Positions 45,700 through 56,504 of a stretch of DNA of 64,000 bases are shown in pieces. The notes under the pieces were generated by a model. The model was not told where the DNA came from. It saw only the letters and a list, made by a program, of their open reading frames with translations, and made no database searches. The DNA is taken from assembly GCA_037176705.1 (NCBI GenBank), contig CM073894.1:30897501-30961500 (forward strand). Reading direction: 5' to 3'. The stretch's first letter is position 1. Each line of letters begins with the position of its first letter. The translations under genes and the position numbers were made by a program. Source of the stretch: Molossus alvarezi. Lineage: Eukaryota > Chordata > Mammalia > Chiroptera > Molossidae.

Positions 45700-47820
45700 C
45701 ATGTTCATGTTATATTGAGTTATTCTCAGTGACTTGAGCTGTAGTATTATGCTATTGGTAGGGAAATGGTTGAATTTATTGTACTACTATTTTGAGGCCC
45801 CATAAAGGAAAGTTCTTTCTAGTCCTAGAACCATGCATAGCTGTGTTTCTCCTGAGAATTACCTTATTATATTATGGACACTGTGGATCACAATATAGTT
45901 TGGAACTTCCCTTTTATATTTGGTTCTGAAAACACCATCTAATTTATTAGACACCTCCAGCAAATACAAAGTACCTTAGGAAACACACTCTATGTACCAG
46001 TCTCACATCTGCCTTAAACTTATCTTTCTACTTATTATTTTACCTTTGTTCTATTCCCTAAATCATGTAATCTTTACTTTTACTTTATTTCAAGACCTCC
46101 TTTCTGCAATGAATAAAAACAATAATAGATTTATGGATAGGAGAGAATAGAGAGATGATAGATTAGATAGATAGACAGATTGATAGATTTAAAAACGTTA
46201 AGAGGCACAGATTCCAGTTTTAGTGGCATTTTGCAAGAACTTTGCTACATGGTATGCTTTGCAACATAATGCCATCAGGTTTGGATGTCTTACTGGTGAA
46301 GAAACTCCCCTCAGGTGAATCTCTTCTGTGTGTTACAGCAAGACAAATGCAAGTTACAGACCATAGCCTTCTTTTCTATACAAGTATCCACTTGTCTTTA
46401 TTTCCTCTACACACTGAAATTTGAAAACTAGGCTGAAATAAACATTAGGAAAATTTCTATAGTGAGTTTAGCTTCCTCTGAGCTATGTGCAAATGAGCTT
46501 ATTTTATACATATATATTTATATAAAATCTGCTCTCATAACACACATTGGTCAAAATGCCTTTGTTTAAAAAAAAACCATACACTCTACAAAAAAGTTCT
46601 AACAGCTCTATTTCACTGTATGTTCAAACAAACAAAGGAGACAAAAAGAGAAACTAAAGATTATTTTTAATGATAACGGGCCAACACCTCACCTCAGAAA
46701 TACATCCACATGCACGCACACTGGATGTGTATGTACACATGTCGCAGGGAGCTCTCTGCCACTTGAAATCAAATTGTTTTTCAAACGAATGCTATCAAGA
46801 CTTAAGTTAGGAGAACCTTATATCTGGCCTCTTTTGTAATACATTGCAATTATTATGCAATGCAGGGCTGGAAAGTTTGGATTCTTACAAATCTATCTTT
46901 GATTTCCAGTAAGTATCTTGCAGCTCATATTTGAATCTTGCCTCAGTTGTGTGCATTCTTTAAACCTCCCCAATTATAAGGTATACATTTATGTAAAAGT
47001 TCAGGTTGGGGGAGAAGGGTCACATCTAACTCCTCACTGTGGGCAAATTCCTGAATGCTTTTTACCCTTTAGAGAGTCAAACGTACCCATTGATCAAATC
47101 AGTTACCTGACACTTGGGGAAGAATTCCGACTGTCATACATTTAGACTACTCTTTTGTTTGGAAAATCTTAAACATTTGAATTTTTATTTTTTGACCAGG
47201 TAATTGAGGTCACCATTATAATCATCAGGATACTTCAGTTCACATCATGAATGAAGCAGAAATAGTTTATCCTGAGGGTATTTGCACCACTGCAGAGATC
47301 CTTACTATCTGTAAGCAGCTTGGGGAAATTATTTCCTAAGATCTGACATGGGCTAGGCATTCCTTTTATGAATTTTTTTTTTTTTCTTTTTGGCAGATAG
47401 GTCCAGCCTCAACGAACCAGCTTCTTGCCAGGAATACTGTGTACACACCTACCACCTTGAGCCTTATTTCCACACCCGATTCTGATAATAATTTTAGGAA
47501 CTGGAAATTATAAAGGCTTGCTTGGCAGCGTTTTCATATTGTGACTGATAAATCAAAATTGGGGTGCTTGCCAGCAAAAAGTTCTTCCTTATCTGAGTAA
47601 ATGTATGAGGGTGGATCTGCTACAGGCAAAGCAATTTGGGTAGAATATCATGATGGGTGCAGGGGGTGGGTTTTTGTATTGTTTTATGGCCTCGTTTGGG
47701 TTTTGGCTCACACTCGTTTGTCCACAAACAGTGTTAGTTGGCTGCTTTTTCCTTTTGTAGTAGATTTTCTTACCTCTTTCCTCCTCTTTCTTTTAGATTA
47801 ACCATTGACCGATAGAAATA
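45700..47820. other. Unassigned stretch with a small GATA-like repeat
   Basis: No repeat named beyond a short interrupted GATA tract near 46134-46188. No gene supported. Confidence 0.3.
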
Positions 47821-47821
47821 T

Positions 47822-47876
47822 CGGACTGGCTGGTTTGGTTCAGCGGTTAGAGCATCAGCCTGCGGACCAAAGAAAT
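47822..47876 (+). mobile_element. Very short VES-type SINE head
   Basis: About 48 bases of the tRNA-like head ('ggactggctggtttggttc', 'agcggttagagcatcagcc', 'tgcggacca'), then 'aagaaataaaagaa'. It stops before the B-box. Possible weak duplication agaaata at 47814-47820 and 47871-47877. It could also be a deleted full-length copy. Confidence 0.7.
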
Positions 47877-48459
47877 AAAAGAAGTGTTTTTCAAGTATAT
47901 CTCCAATCAGCCATTTCTCTCAATATGTACATCGGTAGAAGATTGCAAACATGAAGCAATGTTTTCAGTCCCCTGATTTCACAAGGGTGTAAATCCCCAC
48001 ATTTCTTCCCCTTTACACTGAGCTCTCATTTGGGTGCGAATAGTTTGCATTCGTAAAAGCCACCTGTTGAAAATAAAAGTCTCATGACTTTTATTTGCAA
48101 ATTTTGGTTCATCTTGGTTTAGCTTTGCACAGCAGTCTAATTTCACAGTGCCTAGCAATAACTTTTATTACTCGCTCCACCCAACAACCATATGATGTCA
48201 GGAACTTCATCTCTTCCTCTGCCTTGATCACTCCTTCTCATTCTCTCTCTCTCTCCTTCTCTCTCTCTGTCTCCATAAACACATACGTACCTATTTGTTA
48301 TCACTTGAATTATTTTAGCAAATATTTACATGTGTCCCAAAATCTTCTATATAACTCAAAAGAGCAAGTATTTGAAAAAAAAGAGCTATTCTTCTGTGTG
48401 GACAGGAGCAGCTGAGGCGTAGAGAACTAGAGTCATTTCTTGAATTAGAGATTGATCGT

Positions 48460-48602
48460 TTTAGAAACAATCACACCGGAAGTCAAGAGGTTTCTCATGC
48501 TAACTGTGTGGCTTTGAGCACCGCACGGATTCTCTGTCAGCCTCAGTTGTCTCTTTGGTTACAATGAGGCAAGTAGATGAGTTCCTTGGTGACTCTCAGG
48601 TA
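48460..48602 (+). mobile_element. MIR SINE, sense
   Basis: 'taactgtgtggctttgagc', 'gcctcagttgtctctttgg' and 'acaatgaggcaagtagatg' follow the MIR core. Confidence 0.65.
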
Positions 48603-50600
48603 TATCATTGCACAGTATTTTTCCAGGGGCACAAGTGAGGAAAGTGAGGGATATGTTAGGGACTTCCTTTGCCAGCCCCCAACATAGTGTTCTTCCTATA
48701 GATCACACTGTCTCTGACAACGAACCAGCAGAGAAGAGAGGCACGTTCCCCCAAACCTGCTTTTCATCTTAAGACACACACATTACTGAAAAGTTTACTT
48801 TGGTAAAAAACAACAACAACAAATTTTCCAAAGTTCTTCCAAATTTAATTCTTCCTGTTATTGTTGAAGATTGGCTTTTATGGCCACTTGGTAAATAAAT
48901 AGCTTTAAAGGGAGAGCACACAGCAGCGTTTGTTTTTCAGCGAGCTGCAGGGTTGACATGTTACATTTCAGCCACAGTGCACCAACAGCTTAGTGCTTCA
49001 GAGGGTGATGGGGAACCAGGAATTCTTGAAAGGGGCAGGGCAGGATGTCCTTTTCTCGCGCTTACTGAGTCACAGAAGACGGATGCCTTTTCAGGGGTTC
49101 TGTAGTTGTGATTTCAGTCAAGTCCCAGTGGCTCTCAACCACTTCTCTAAACCTGAATGAAGAAGCAGCTATGGGGCTGTGTGAATTATGCTAAAATGCA
49201 TTTTGATTAAGTGCTGAAAGTAGCATTTGCAGTGAATTCTTAGACTTCACAGTGTCATTGAAACTTACAGAGTACAGGGAACAACACGTCCTAAGAAACG
49301 GGACCGAACCCCCCAACAAACACCCTCTCCTGTGCCCTAGTACCAGTTTAGCCTCTCTGTATTAAATTACAATTTATTTCATCTAGCATCTCTGCCTTCA
49401 GGTCAGCCACCTCTGTGTCTTTGGAAAGGCAGGCCTTACTTCCACAGAGCACACTCCTTTACAAGCGTTGTGACAAGATTGGGTTTCGGATCCAAAGGGT
49501 TAATCCCAAAGTGAATTCTTCTCATGTGTAATTTAATACTTCATAACTGCTGAAAATTGGAGTCCACATAATTTATTTTCTTTGGTCGGGCACATTTGCC
49601 TCATGCTTGGCCGGGGCTGACTTCAGAGAGACACACCTAAAGCTCTCAAGTGTCCCAAGTGGCCTATGTCAGTTGTACAGAAGGATTGTGGTACTTGGCC
49701 AGAGCCCAAGGATTAGGTGTTCCTGAGAAGGTTTTTTTGGCTCTACAAAGCCCTAGGATGTCATGGGAATAGGCTGCACTCCCTTTTCCCCCTTGAAGGC
49801 CACATATCAACGGGGTATCTAACCACTCAGAGACAGGCTTTACACAAAGGTATACATTAAAATAAATAGAACATGCAACCAGAAAGACCCGAAAGAGAGG
49901 GAGGAATGGCTAAGTGGAGACAGGAAACAATTGCTTCATTGTTGAAGCCCGGATCCTAGAATCGCAGAGTGCAGCTCCATCTACAGGACTATTTGTAAAG
50001 CTGGAGCTTTTTGCTTCAAAGGCAAGACAGACATTTACATGCGTTTTTATCCAGCTCGCTTTGCACGGGGCTGCACCCAACTCACAAAAATCTGACTTTT
50101 TACTGAAAAATAATTGTCCCTCTTTGATGAGAGGGATTGAGAGAGCAACACAGAGATAATAAGTGAGAGGGGATAGCTGTTCGAGGGTACTTTCATTTAG
50201 CTCCTTTTTCTTACTTTGGCAGTAAATATTCTTCTCTTCCTTGCAATACTCATTTAATCTCTTTCTTTCCTTTTCAACAACTCCGTCTCATTTGGTTTCC
50301 TCTCATTATTCCTCTGATGGGGAGGGGGGCCTGTGTATTTTCCCCATTCAAACAAACTAAAAGGCTGTGTTTGTTTGAACACCATTCTTGTACTTCCTGG
50401 CAAGCTTTTGACTATAAAGAAGGTTCAGGTTTTTAGGTTTAAAGGAGCTGAAAAAACTTAAAAAGTAATAATAGAATCCAACTCTGCCTGTGCACTTTTT
50501 CCTCTTTTTCTCCTCTCTTTAGTTTAAAAACCTTGCTTGCCAACGCAGTGACTGCTGTCTGATGCTATTTCAACAGGAGACCTGCATCTCAGGACAAGAT
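48603..50600. other. Repeat-poor block, candidate conserved noncoding DNA
   Basis: About 2 kb with no transposon I can recognise and higher GC than the rest of the window. It contains a head-to-head pair of SOX-like sites at 49926-49943. An open frame at 49914-50159 (81 residues) has no domain; its start is not supported by anything else. Function unknown. Confidence 0.4.
49926..49943. promoter_or_regulatory. Candidate paired SOX-type sites
   Basis: AACAAT at 49926-49931 and ATTGTT at 49938-49943 face each other across 6 bases. SOX factors bind this core and some bind as dimers to such inverted pairs. Presence is seen; binding is inferred. Such 6-mers also occur by chance. Confidence 0.25.
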
Positions 50601-50607
50601 TCAGCCA

Positions 50608-50825
50608 TAGGGGAGACTTGATGGCTCAGGGAATTAGTAATGGGACTTGGAACCCTTCATTTCTAGGTCACTGGTTTGAACAGAGCCCAGGTCAGTAATG
50701 ACTGAAAGTTGTTACCACCCGATGTCGGCTCTTCCCGCACTGATCTGAGGTTGCCCGCCACCCTGTCCCCGAGTGCCGGTGGCACATCTGCGCTAATGGC
50801 ATTCATTGTCAAGTCGGCTGTTAGA
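50608..50825. repeat. Possible ancient SINE-like sequence, family unknown
   Basis: 'ttgatggctcagggaatta' and 'ggtcactggtttgaacaga' resemble a tRNA-type A-box and B-box, and the downstream part ('ccaggtcagtaatgactga', 'gttaccacccgatgtcggc') looks like a repeat body. It matches neither MIR nor VES. Could be a rare ancient mammalian SINE or unique sequence. Confidence 0.35.
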
Positions 50826-50829
50826 ACTT

Positions 50830-51350
50830 AGGTCTACATGTGATGCAGACCACCTCTGCCATGTGCAGAACACATCCACAGAACACATCCACAGCCCTGT
50901 CTGGGGAAGGTGCACAGAAAGTGAGAGTGTAAAGCTAGTTTGCCTTTCTGATGATTCTGGGACCTGATTAATCTGTCCCCATGCACCCTAAGTCTCCCGG
51001 GCATCGAATCCTTAGCCACTCAAAGGGTAAATCAAGGGAGGATTAACAGGCCACAGGAGGCCAGCTTGCCAGATACTTCACACGTGTGTGTTCTGATGAC
51101 AGATTTAAAAGATCTGAATTGGGAGCTGTTTTTGCTGTTTTTTTCATTGCTAGTGAGAGATAATTGTGGCCCTTTTCAAATAATACGTTTTTGGATCCCA
51201 GATTGTGTTTGCTGAAGTCTGGGGAAAAGTGGGTTGTTTCCTGGGCTTCTATTAGCAGAGGCTGTGAAAAGGAAATTATCACTTTATTTCTTCTCTCCGC
51301 TTTATAAGAAGATACATGTTTGTTGCAAGAAGATAGAGAGAGTAGTAGAG
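50830..51350. other. Unassigned stretch
   Basis: Moderate GC, no repeat I can name. Contains a tandem copy of 'cagaacacatccaca' at 50866-50893. Confidence 0.35.
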
Positions 51351-51373
51351 GCTGTTAGAAATTCAAGGAGAAT

Positions 51374-51582
51374 TTCGGCTGGTGTGGCTCAGTGGCTGAG
51401 TGTCGACCCACGCACCAAGAGGTAGCCAGTTTGATTCCCGATTCCTGGTCAGAGCACATGCCCAGGTTGTGGGCCCAATCCTCAGTGGGGGGCATGTAGG
51501 AGGCGGCCAGTCGATGTTCTCTCTCATCAATGTTTCTATCTCTCTCCCTCTCCCTTCCTCTACAATCAATAAAGAAAAAGAA
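51374..51582 (+). mobile_element. VES-type SINE (TGTGGCTCAGTGGCTGAG variant), full length
   Basis: Head 'tcggctggtgtggctcagt', 'cgcaccaagaggtagccag', an extra short duplication in the B-box area ('gattcccgattcctggtca'), body 'cagtcgatgttctctctca', (TC)n, 'caatcaataaag' end. Target-site duplication agaaattcaagga at 51357-51369 and 51583-51595, extending to 17 bases with two mismatches. The 161-residue frame at 51400-51885 starts inside this SINE and is not a gene. Confidence 0.93.
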
Positions 51583-51599
51583 AGAAATTCAAGGATGAT

Positions 51600-52295
51600 G
51601 CAATACATTGTAGTCTCTGTGGCCTCCTTCGGCCACATCCAACTCTGCTCTCAGCGTGGACTTGCTATGGAGCTCTGTGTATTTAGGGAGGGGAGGAGGC
51701 AGCTTCTTGGTGAGTATGATGCTGCTGGAAGAGTGCTGAAGCCTCCACACAGTTGCCTGTTAATTCTAGGACCCAGGGCTGCCGCCCACACCCGCCTGGC
51801 CCTTGGCCTCTCCAGGCACACCTTCCCTTTCTTAGGTGGAGGTAAGCCCACTCCTAGAAAGAATCACATATTTATAACCAATTGAGAAATTAGAATTGCA
51901 TCAAGACCCATTTATATCAGACATACTTAGATTTCCTTTTCAGGAATGTGGATTCTTAACAGCATTGATTTTTAGCAATAGACCAATTATAGGTGCTCAC
52001 CACATCACTAAGGTACTGGATGAGAAGAGTTAACTAGAGGGTTCCCTTACAGAGGGCAATGGAAAACAGCATGCTGTTCCCGTCTGTGTACGATTTAGTG
52101 CTTCCATCTTGACTTACCTTCCTCCTGGAGAGCTGTTGTTTGCTTGTTTTTTTGTGTGTGTGTTTTATTTTTTTATTTTTCTTCCCAGACATTTTGTTTC
52201 TTTTTCTTACATTCTTTGGGAAAAAATGTCTTCTACATTTTTTTCTGGGGATACGGAAAAGCACTGTGGCTAATGAAAGCAATTTCATTTCTTCT
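51600..52295. other. Unassigned stretch, GC-rich first half
   Basis: 51600-51860 is GC-rich and holds good-looking splice donor sequences at 51710 (G|GTGAGT) and near 51841 (GAG|GTAAGC). No coding sequence is recognised. Confidence 0.3.
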
Positions 52296-52307
52296 ATTTA
52301 TTTCTCA

Positions 52308-52530
52308 CCCTGGATGTTTTGCTCAGCGGTTAGAGCATCAACCCATGGACGGGTTTGGACCCCAGTCAAGAGCACATACCTGGGTTGCAGGTTTGATCCC
52401 CGATCCCAGTCAGGGTCCTGAGGGAAGCAAACGACCACTGTGTCTCTCTCACATAGATGTCTCTCTATCTCTCTCTAAAAATCAATGGAAAATTATCCTT
52501 GGATGAGGATTAACAAAAAAATAATAATAA
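52308..52530 (+). mobile_element. VES-type SINE, mosaic of two subtypes
   Basis: Head of the first subtype ('tgctcagcggttagagca') and its tail ('tccttggatgaggattaac'), but the middle reads 'tgggttgcaggtttgatcc', typical of the older subtype at 6045. Target-site duplication tttatttctc at 52297-52306 and 52531-52540. Confidence 0.9.
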
Positions 52531-52540
52531 TTTATTTCTC

Positions 52541-53020
52541 CACTCTGATCCTTCAGGCCACCAACCTCTGCTCCTGACTTTGGGAACAGTAAGACAGTAA
52601 AGGTGGTTTCCCAGAAGGTCCCGATTCTTGGCAGGCACAGTTCCCATTACCCATTCCATCTGCAGGACCTGAGCCAGTGGTTCTTTGTATGCCATTCATT
52701 TTCTGCCTTATTCTAAAAAAAAAAAAAAAAGAAAAAGAAATAATTCAACCAGTAAATGATTTTTGTCATCCTGAGAATCATAGAATTGTAGAGTTAAATG
52801 GAGACCTAATGCCAACTTCTTCACCAATTTCTTTCAAGATGGAGATCTGAGTTCTGCTTGAATACCCCCTTAAAAATCAACAAAATAAATCTAGATTTAT
52901 TGGATACATTTCTTTTGAAGAGGAGTTTTCTCCTGTTACAGGCATGCTGTTCCATACCATCTCACACAAGTCAGGAAATGGGTCTGTAGCAGTAAACAAA
53001 ATCGTCTTTGTGGAGTTTGG
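52541..53020. other. Unassigned stretch
   Basis: 52770-52830 ('aatcatagaattgtagagt') may be a CR1/L3-type remnant; not firm. Confidence 0.3.
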
Positions 53021-53027
53021 AATCACA

Positions 53028-53657
53028 TGCGGGTAGCACCCCAAAATATGTCACTTTGGCATATTGGTCATCTTGAGCTCTAGGCACTTTGAGAAAAAGC
53101 AAACGCAGGGAGGATATTTCTCTGCACTTCCCTCACATGTCTAGGTACATCTTCCAAAAGGAAGTCAGTTCTCATCAATCCTTCCTCAAGAGTTTCATCA
53201 ACAAGGGAAGACTGAGTCTTTTCACAGGAAGGAGACCAGGACTCAACACCACACCCAGACAGACTTTGTTACAAACCATCATACCTCCCATCTATTCTTC
53301 CAAGGGCCCATTTATTCTCCCTAAAAGGCCTACATTCCTCCTTTCTCTCTCAGATTAATATGGTTTTTAAGCCTAAATTCTAAGTCACCTGCCACCTCAG
53401 GGCTTACTTTTTTCTTTCTTTCTTTTTATTTTTTTAATGTATCTTTATTGTTGAAACTATTACAGGTGTATCTCCTTTTCCTCCATTGACCTCCTCCTCC
53501 CCACTCCTGCCCCATCCCTGCCTTGGGTATTTCTCATGTGTACATGAACTATATATGTTAATAAACTTATGTGTTTTCCCTTGTCAGTTTGTCTTTTATT
53601 AGAGGGACCTCAGCCAAGAACTAAGAAGGGGAGAGGGACATTTTTTGTTCCTCTACA
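53028..53657 (+). mobile_element. Probable solo LTR of an endogenous retrovirus
   Basis: Begins TG ('tgcgggtagcaccccaaaa') and ends CA ('ttgttcctctaca'). It has an AATAAA-type signal at 'gttaataaacttatg' near 53560, followed by the conserved-looking 'gagggacctcagccaagaa' terminal block. Flanks tcaca at 53023-53027 and acaca at 53658-53662 suggest a 5-bp duplication, 4 of 5. No gag, pol or env adjoins, so recombination to a solo LTR is likely. An L1 3' end sits inside. Confidence 0.65.
53409..53525 (-). mobile_element. LINE-1 3' end, antisense, inside the LTR
   Basis: T-rich start then 'aatgtatctttattgttga', 'aactattacaggtgtatct', 'cctccattgacctcctcct': antisense L1 3' UTR end, severely 5'-truncated. 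Its exact right edge and duplication are not clear. Confidence 0.6.
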
Positions 53658-53664
53658 ACACAAT

Positions 53665-55015
53665 AATAGACAAACAATCAAAAAATAATTGCAAAGGTAT
53701 TAAATGTTGATCAGTTTTGTCTGCTACCATCTTTCTTAGGTTGAACCAGAACTCACATGCCATTAACATTTACTCATGTCCTCATCTGCCTGCTGAAATT
53801 TTACAAGGTTGTTTTTTTTTTTTTTTTTTTTTACACCATGGCTCTTAGGGACAGTAAATGATTTACTACACACTCCAGAGATCCCATTTCTTTAACTCCC
53901 ACAGTCCTGAGACATTGACAGAAGTTGGCTACTCTATGAATGTCTAAATCTATCAGGAATGTCAGCTTCGGTCATGGTGGTGGGATTTTGGATGTAGAAG
54001 TCGTGCACCTGAAGATGCAGTGGCTATTGGCACCCAGACTATTATTTGCATATTTGGAAGAGTAAATGAGCTCAACTTTGCAAGATTTCAAGTGAGATAA
54101 GAAATACCATGGCTTAGGTTCCTTCTACCCATGTTTTTTATTTATTTGTTTGTTTGTTTTCCCCCTCTGCATCTTTAAATTGCTGTGAAATCTCTGATTT
54201 TTGCAATATTTTCTTATGAGAAAACTTGTAAGGAACATGGGATCCTGAAAATTGTAACAGTTATGGTGGAATAGTTTAACAATAATTAGTAATATTGGAA
54301 ATGTACAAAAAACTCATAAATGTGATTAAGTAATGACCTATAGGTTACAGAGGGACAACAGTGGTAAAAATAATGTTTCAATGGGTAAATGTTTTATAGA
54401 TTTTTGAATCACTGAATGTAATAACTATTCACAAATGACCAAACATTTTTAAATGATTTTAAGATTGTTACCACTACTTTAATAATGGTAAAAAAACAAA
54501 AACAAAACAACAAAAACTAAAACAGAAACAGAAAAGATAAAAATATTTTAGTTTTCTCAGCCTTGAATTTCAAAAGGGTATAACAATATCTCCAAAGAGA
54601 TTAACAAAACTTTTAAGCTTTGCGTATATTGTATTCAACCCAAACAGCTCCATGGGCAAACAAAATTAATTATACAGTTTGTAGTCAAAACCATGAAGGA
54701 AAGAAACAAAAATGTTTGTTTGTTTTTTCTTTTTAAACCACAAAGCAACTTATGATTCTGCAAGGTGAGAAATTTCAGACCAGACCAGAAATTTCAAACC
54801 AATTCTCAGACCAGATTTCTTGTACTGAGAATATAATTCTTAGGGAAGAATAGGCTCAAGGAAAAAAGGTCCTTTACTCATCTTCCCTCTTGTCTTTTCT
54901 TAAGACTTGGCAGAGGATTTCAGAAGTAGAATTACAATTTTGCAAGCCTTTTTCCGATTTTTTTTCATAATGTCAGGTGTTAGGGCTAAGTGTGTGACAA
55001 ATGAAACTTTCCACA
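53665..55015. other. Unassigned AT-rich sequence
   Basis: About 1.35 kb with a long T-run at 53812-53832 and no repeat or gene that I can name. Confidence 0.35.
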
Positions 55016-55017
55016 TA

Positions 55018-55262
55018 TGTCGTAGTGGCTAACAAGAAGACACTGGTGTTACACAGTCCTGAGTTCTACTCTTGCTGTGTCACTTACGAAGCAAGTTGTT
55101 TAACGTTTTTACGCCTCAGTGTCTTCATTTACCAAACAGTATCATGACAGAGTCTATGCATCAGGGTTGTTAAGTAAATAAAATGATTTATTATAGGTCC
55201 TTAGCAAATTGTTTGTCACATACCAAGTGCTTAATAAGCATTAGCTATTATTTTTGTTACTT
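55018..55262 (+). mobile_element. MIR SINE, sense, nearly full length
   Basis: 'gtagtggctaacaagaaga', 'ctcttgctgtgtcacttac', 'gcctcagtgtcttcattta', 'cagggttgttaagtaaata', 'aagtgcttaataagcatta' follow MIR from head to tail. Confidence 0.85.
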
Positions 55263-55264
55263 AT

Positions 55265-56320
55265 CAGAATTATAATAGTAATTATGATTACATTATCATT
55301 ATATATCATTATCGTAATTCTTAACATCTCAAGTTATAATTCTTTCATGATGCCTTATAAAGTCAGCTGTGTTCTTTCTGCCTGCCCAGCGTTCATTCTT
55401 TGGCTTTAGGTAGCAGCATAACCACTAAGTCACTCTTCATGTGTATAGTTCTGTGGTGCTGAGCCCAATACCCAATTCCAGATGTGCACTCAGAACCAGG
55501 ACTGGCTAATCAGCATAGTTTAATGCTCTGGCAACAATAACTGGTCCAAAGCTAAGCATGAGATCTAAGTCTGGCCAATAGGATTTAATTCTGGGGCATT
55601 TAACATTTTGTTAATTTTTGTTACCTTTTCCGTGGACTTCATATTAAGCAGTTGTATGTCTAAGATTGCTGGGTTTCACCAGAGGTATCATTCACAGATT
55701 TGGGTCACAGGGAACCCCATGTAGAGGCTACTTCTGCTCTCCTGCTATGCCTTCCCCTAAGAAGCCAAGGAGATGCCCTCCTACAGCCCACTTTTTGCCT
55801 TCTAAACAATGTTCTTGGTACTAAAATCCTGAAATTTTCTGCCAAAAAGCCTTCTTTAAAGTTACAGGACCTATAATAGCCTCCTTAGACTCCATCCTTG
55901 GGGAATGGGGAAAGGAGTTCAGGCTAGAGGCCCCGATTGTGCATACCTTGCAAATGTCTGGAACATGCCTACGGGCACCACTTGTGGAAAGTATTTCTGA
56001 GAGTAATACCAACAAAGAGAAAAGCAGAGTCATGGAACAAAGAATTCTGATGTGCTCCATTGAATCCTAGACTCAGTTGTATGTGAAGCAAGACTGACCC
56101 TTAAGACTTTTGAGTTCCTGAATCAATGAGTTTGAATGTATGTTCTGTCATTTGCAACTGAGAGAGTTCTATCGTCAGACATTTTTCCTTCCTCTAGCCT
56201 ACATTGACATTCCTTAATCTGCAGTTGTACATCACTTAAGGTATTTAGAAATTTATTACGTCCTCTATTTATTGAATGTAGAGGAGTTTTTCTTCTCAAC
56301 TAGATTTCTGAGTACATCTG
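55265..56320. other. Unassigned stretch
   Basis: Nothing that I can name; the frame at 55821-56060 on the minus strand has no domain. Confidence 0.3.
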
Positions 56321-56324
56321 CAGC

Positions 56325-56500
56325 CCTATGCAAGAGGATGGTGTTTGGACTCACTCTGATGTGACTTACTGTGTGACCATGAATAAGGTACTTAACCTCT
56401 CTAATCTTTTGTTTCTTCATCTGTAAAATGGAAATGAAGCTATATAAAGTTCTTGGATTGCTACAGACATTACATGAGATAATGATTAAATATCCCTGTG
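56325..56500 (+). mobile_element. MIR SINE, sense
   Basis: 'tactgtgtgaccatgaata', 'acttaacctctctaatctt', 'ttcatctgtaaaatggaaa' and 'tacatgagataatgattaa' match the MIR core. Confidence 0.8.
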
Positions 56501-56504
56501 CACA

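Noticed and set aside
49126..49210. MER5-like end 'cagtggctctcaacc'
   Set aside because: The similarity stops after about 15 bases, too short to annotate.
51400..51885. 161-residue plus-strand open frame, the longest in the window
   Set aside because: It begins inside a VES SINE and crosses the (TC)n tract and A-tail, giving low-complexity residues; no domain.
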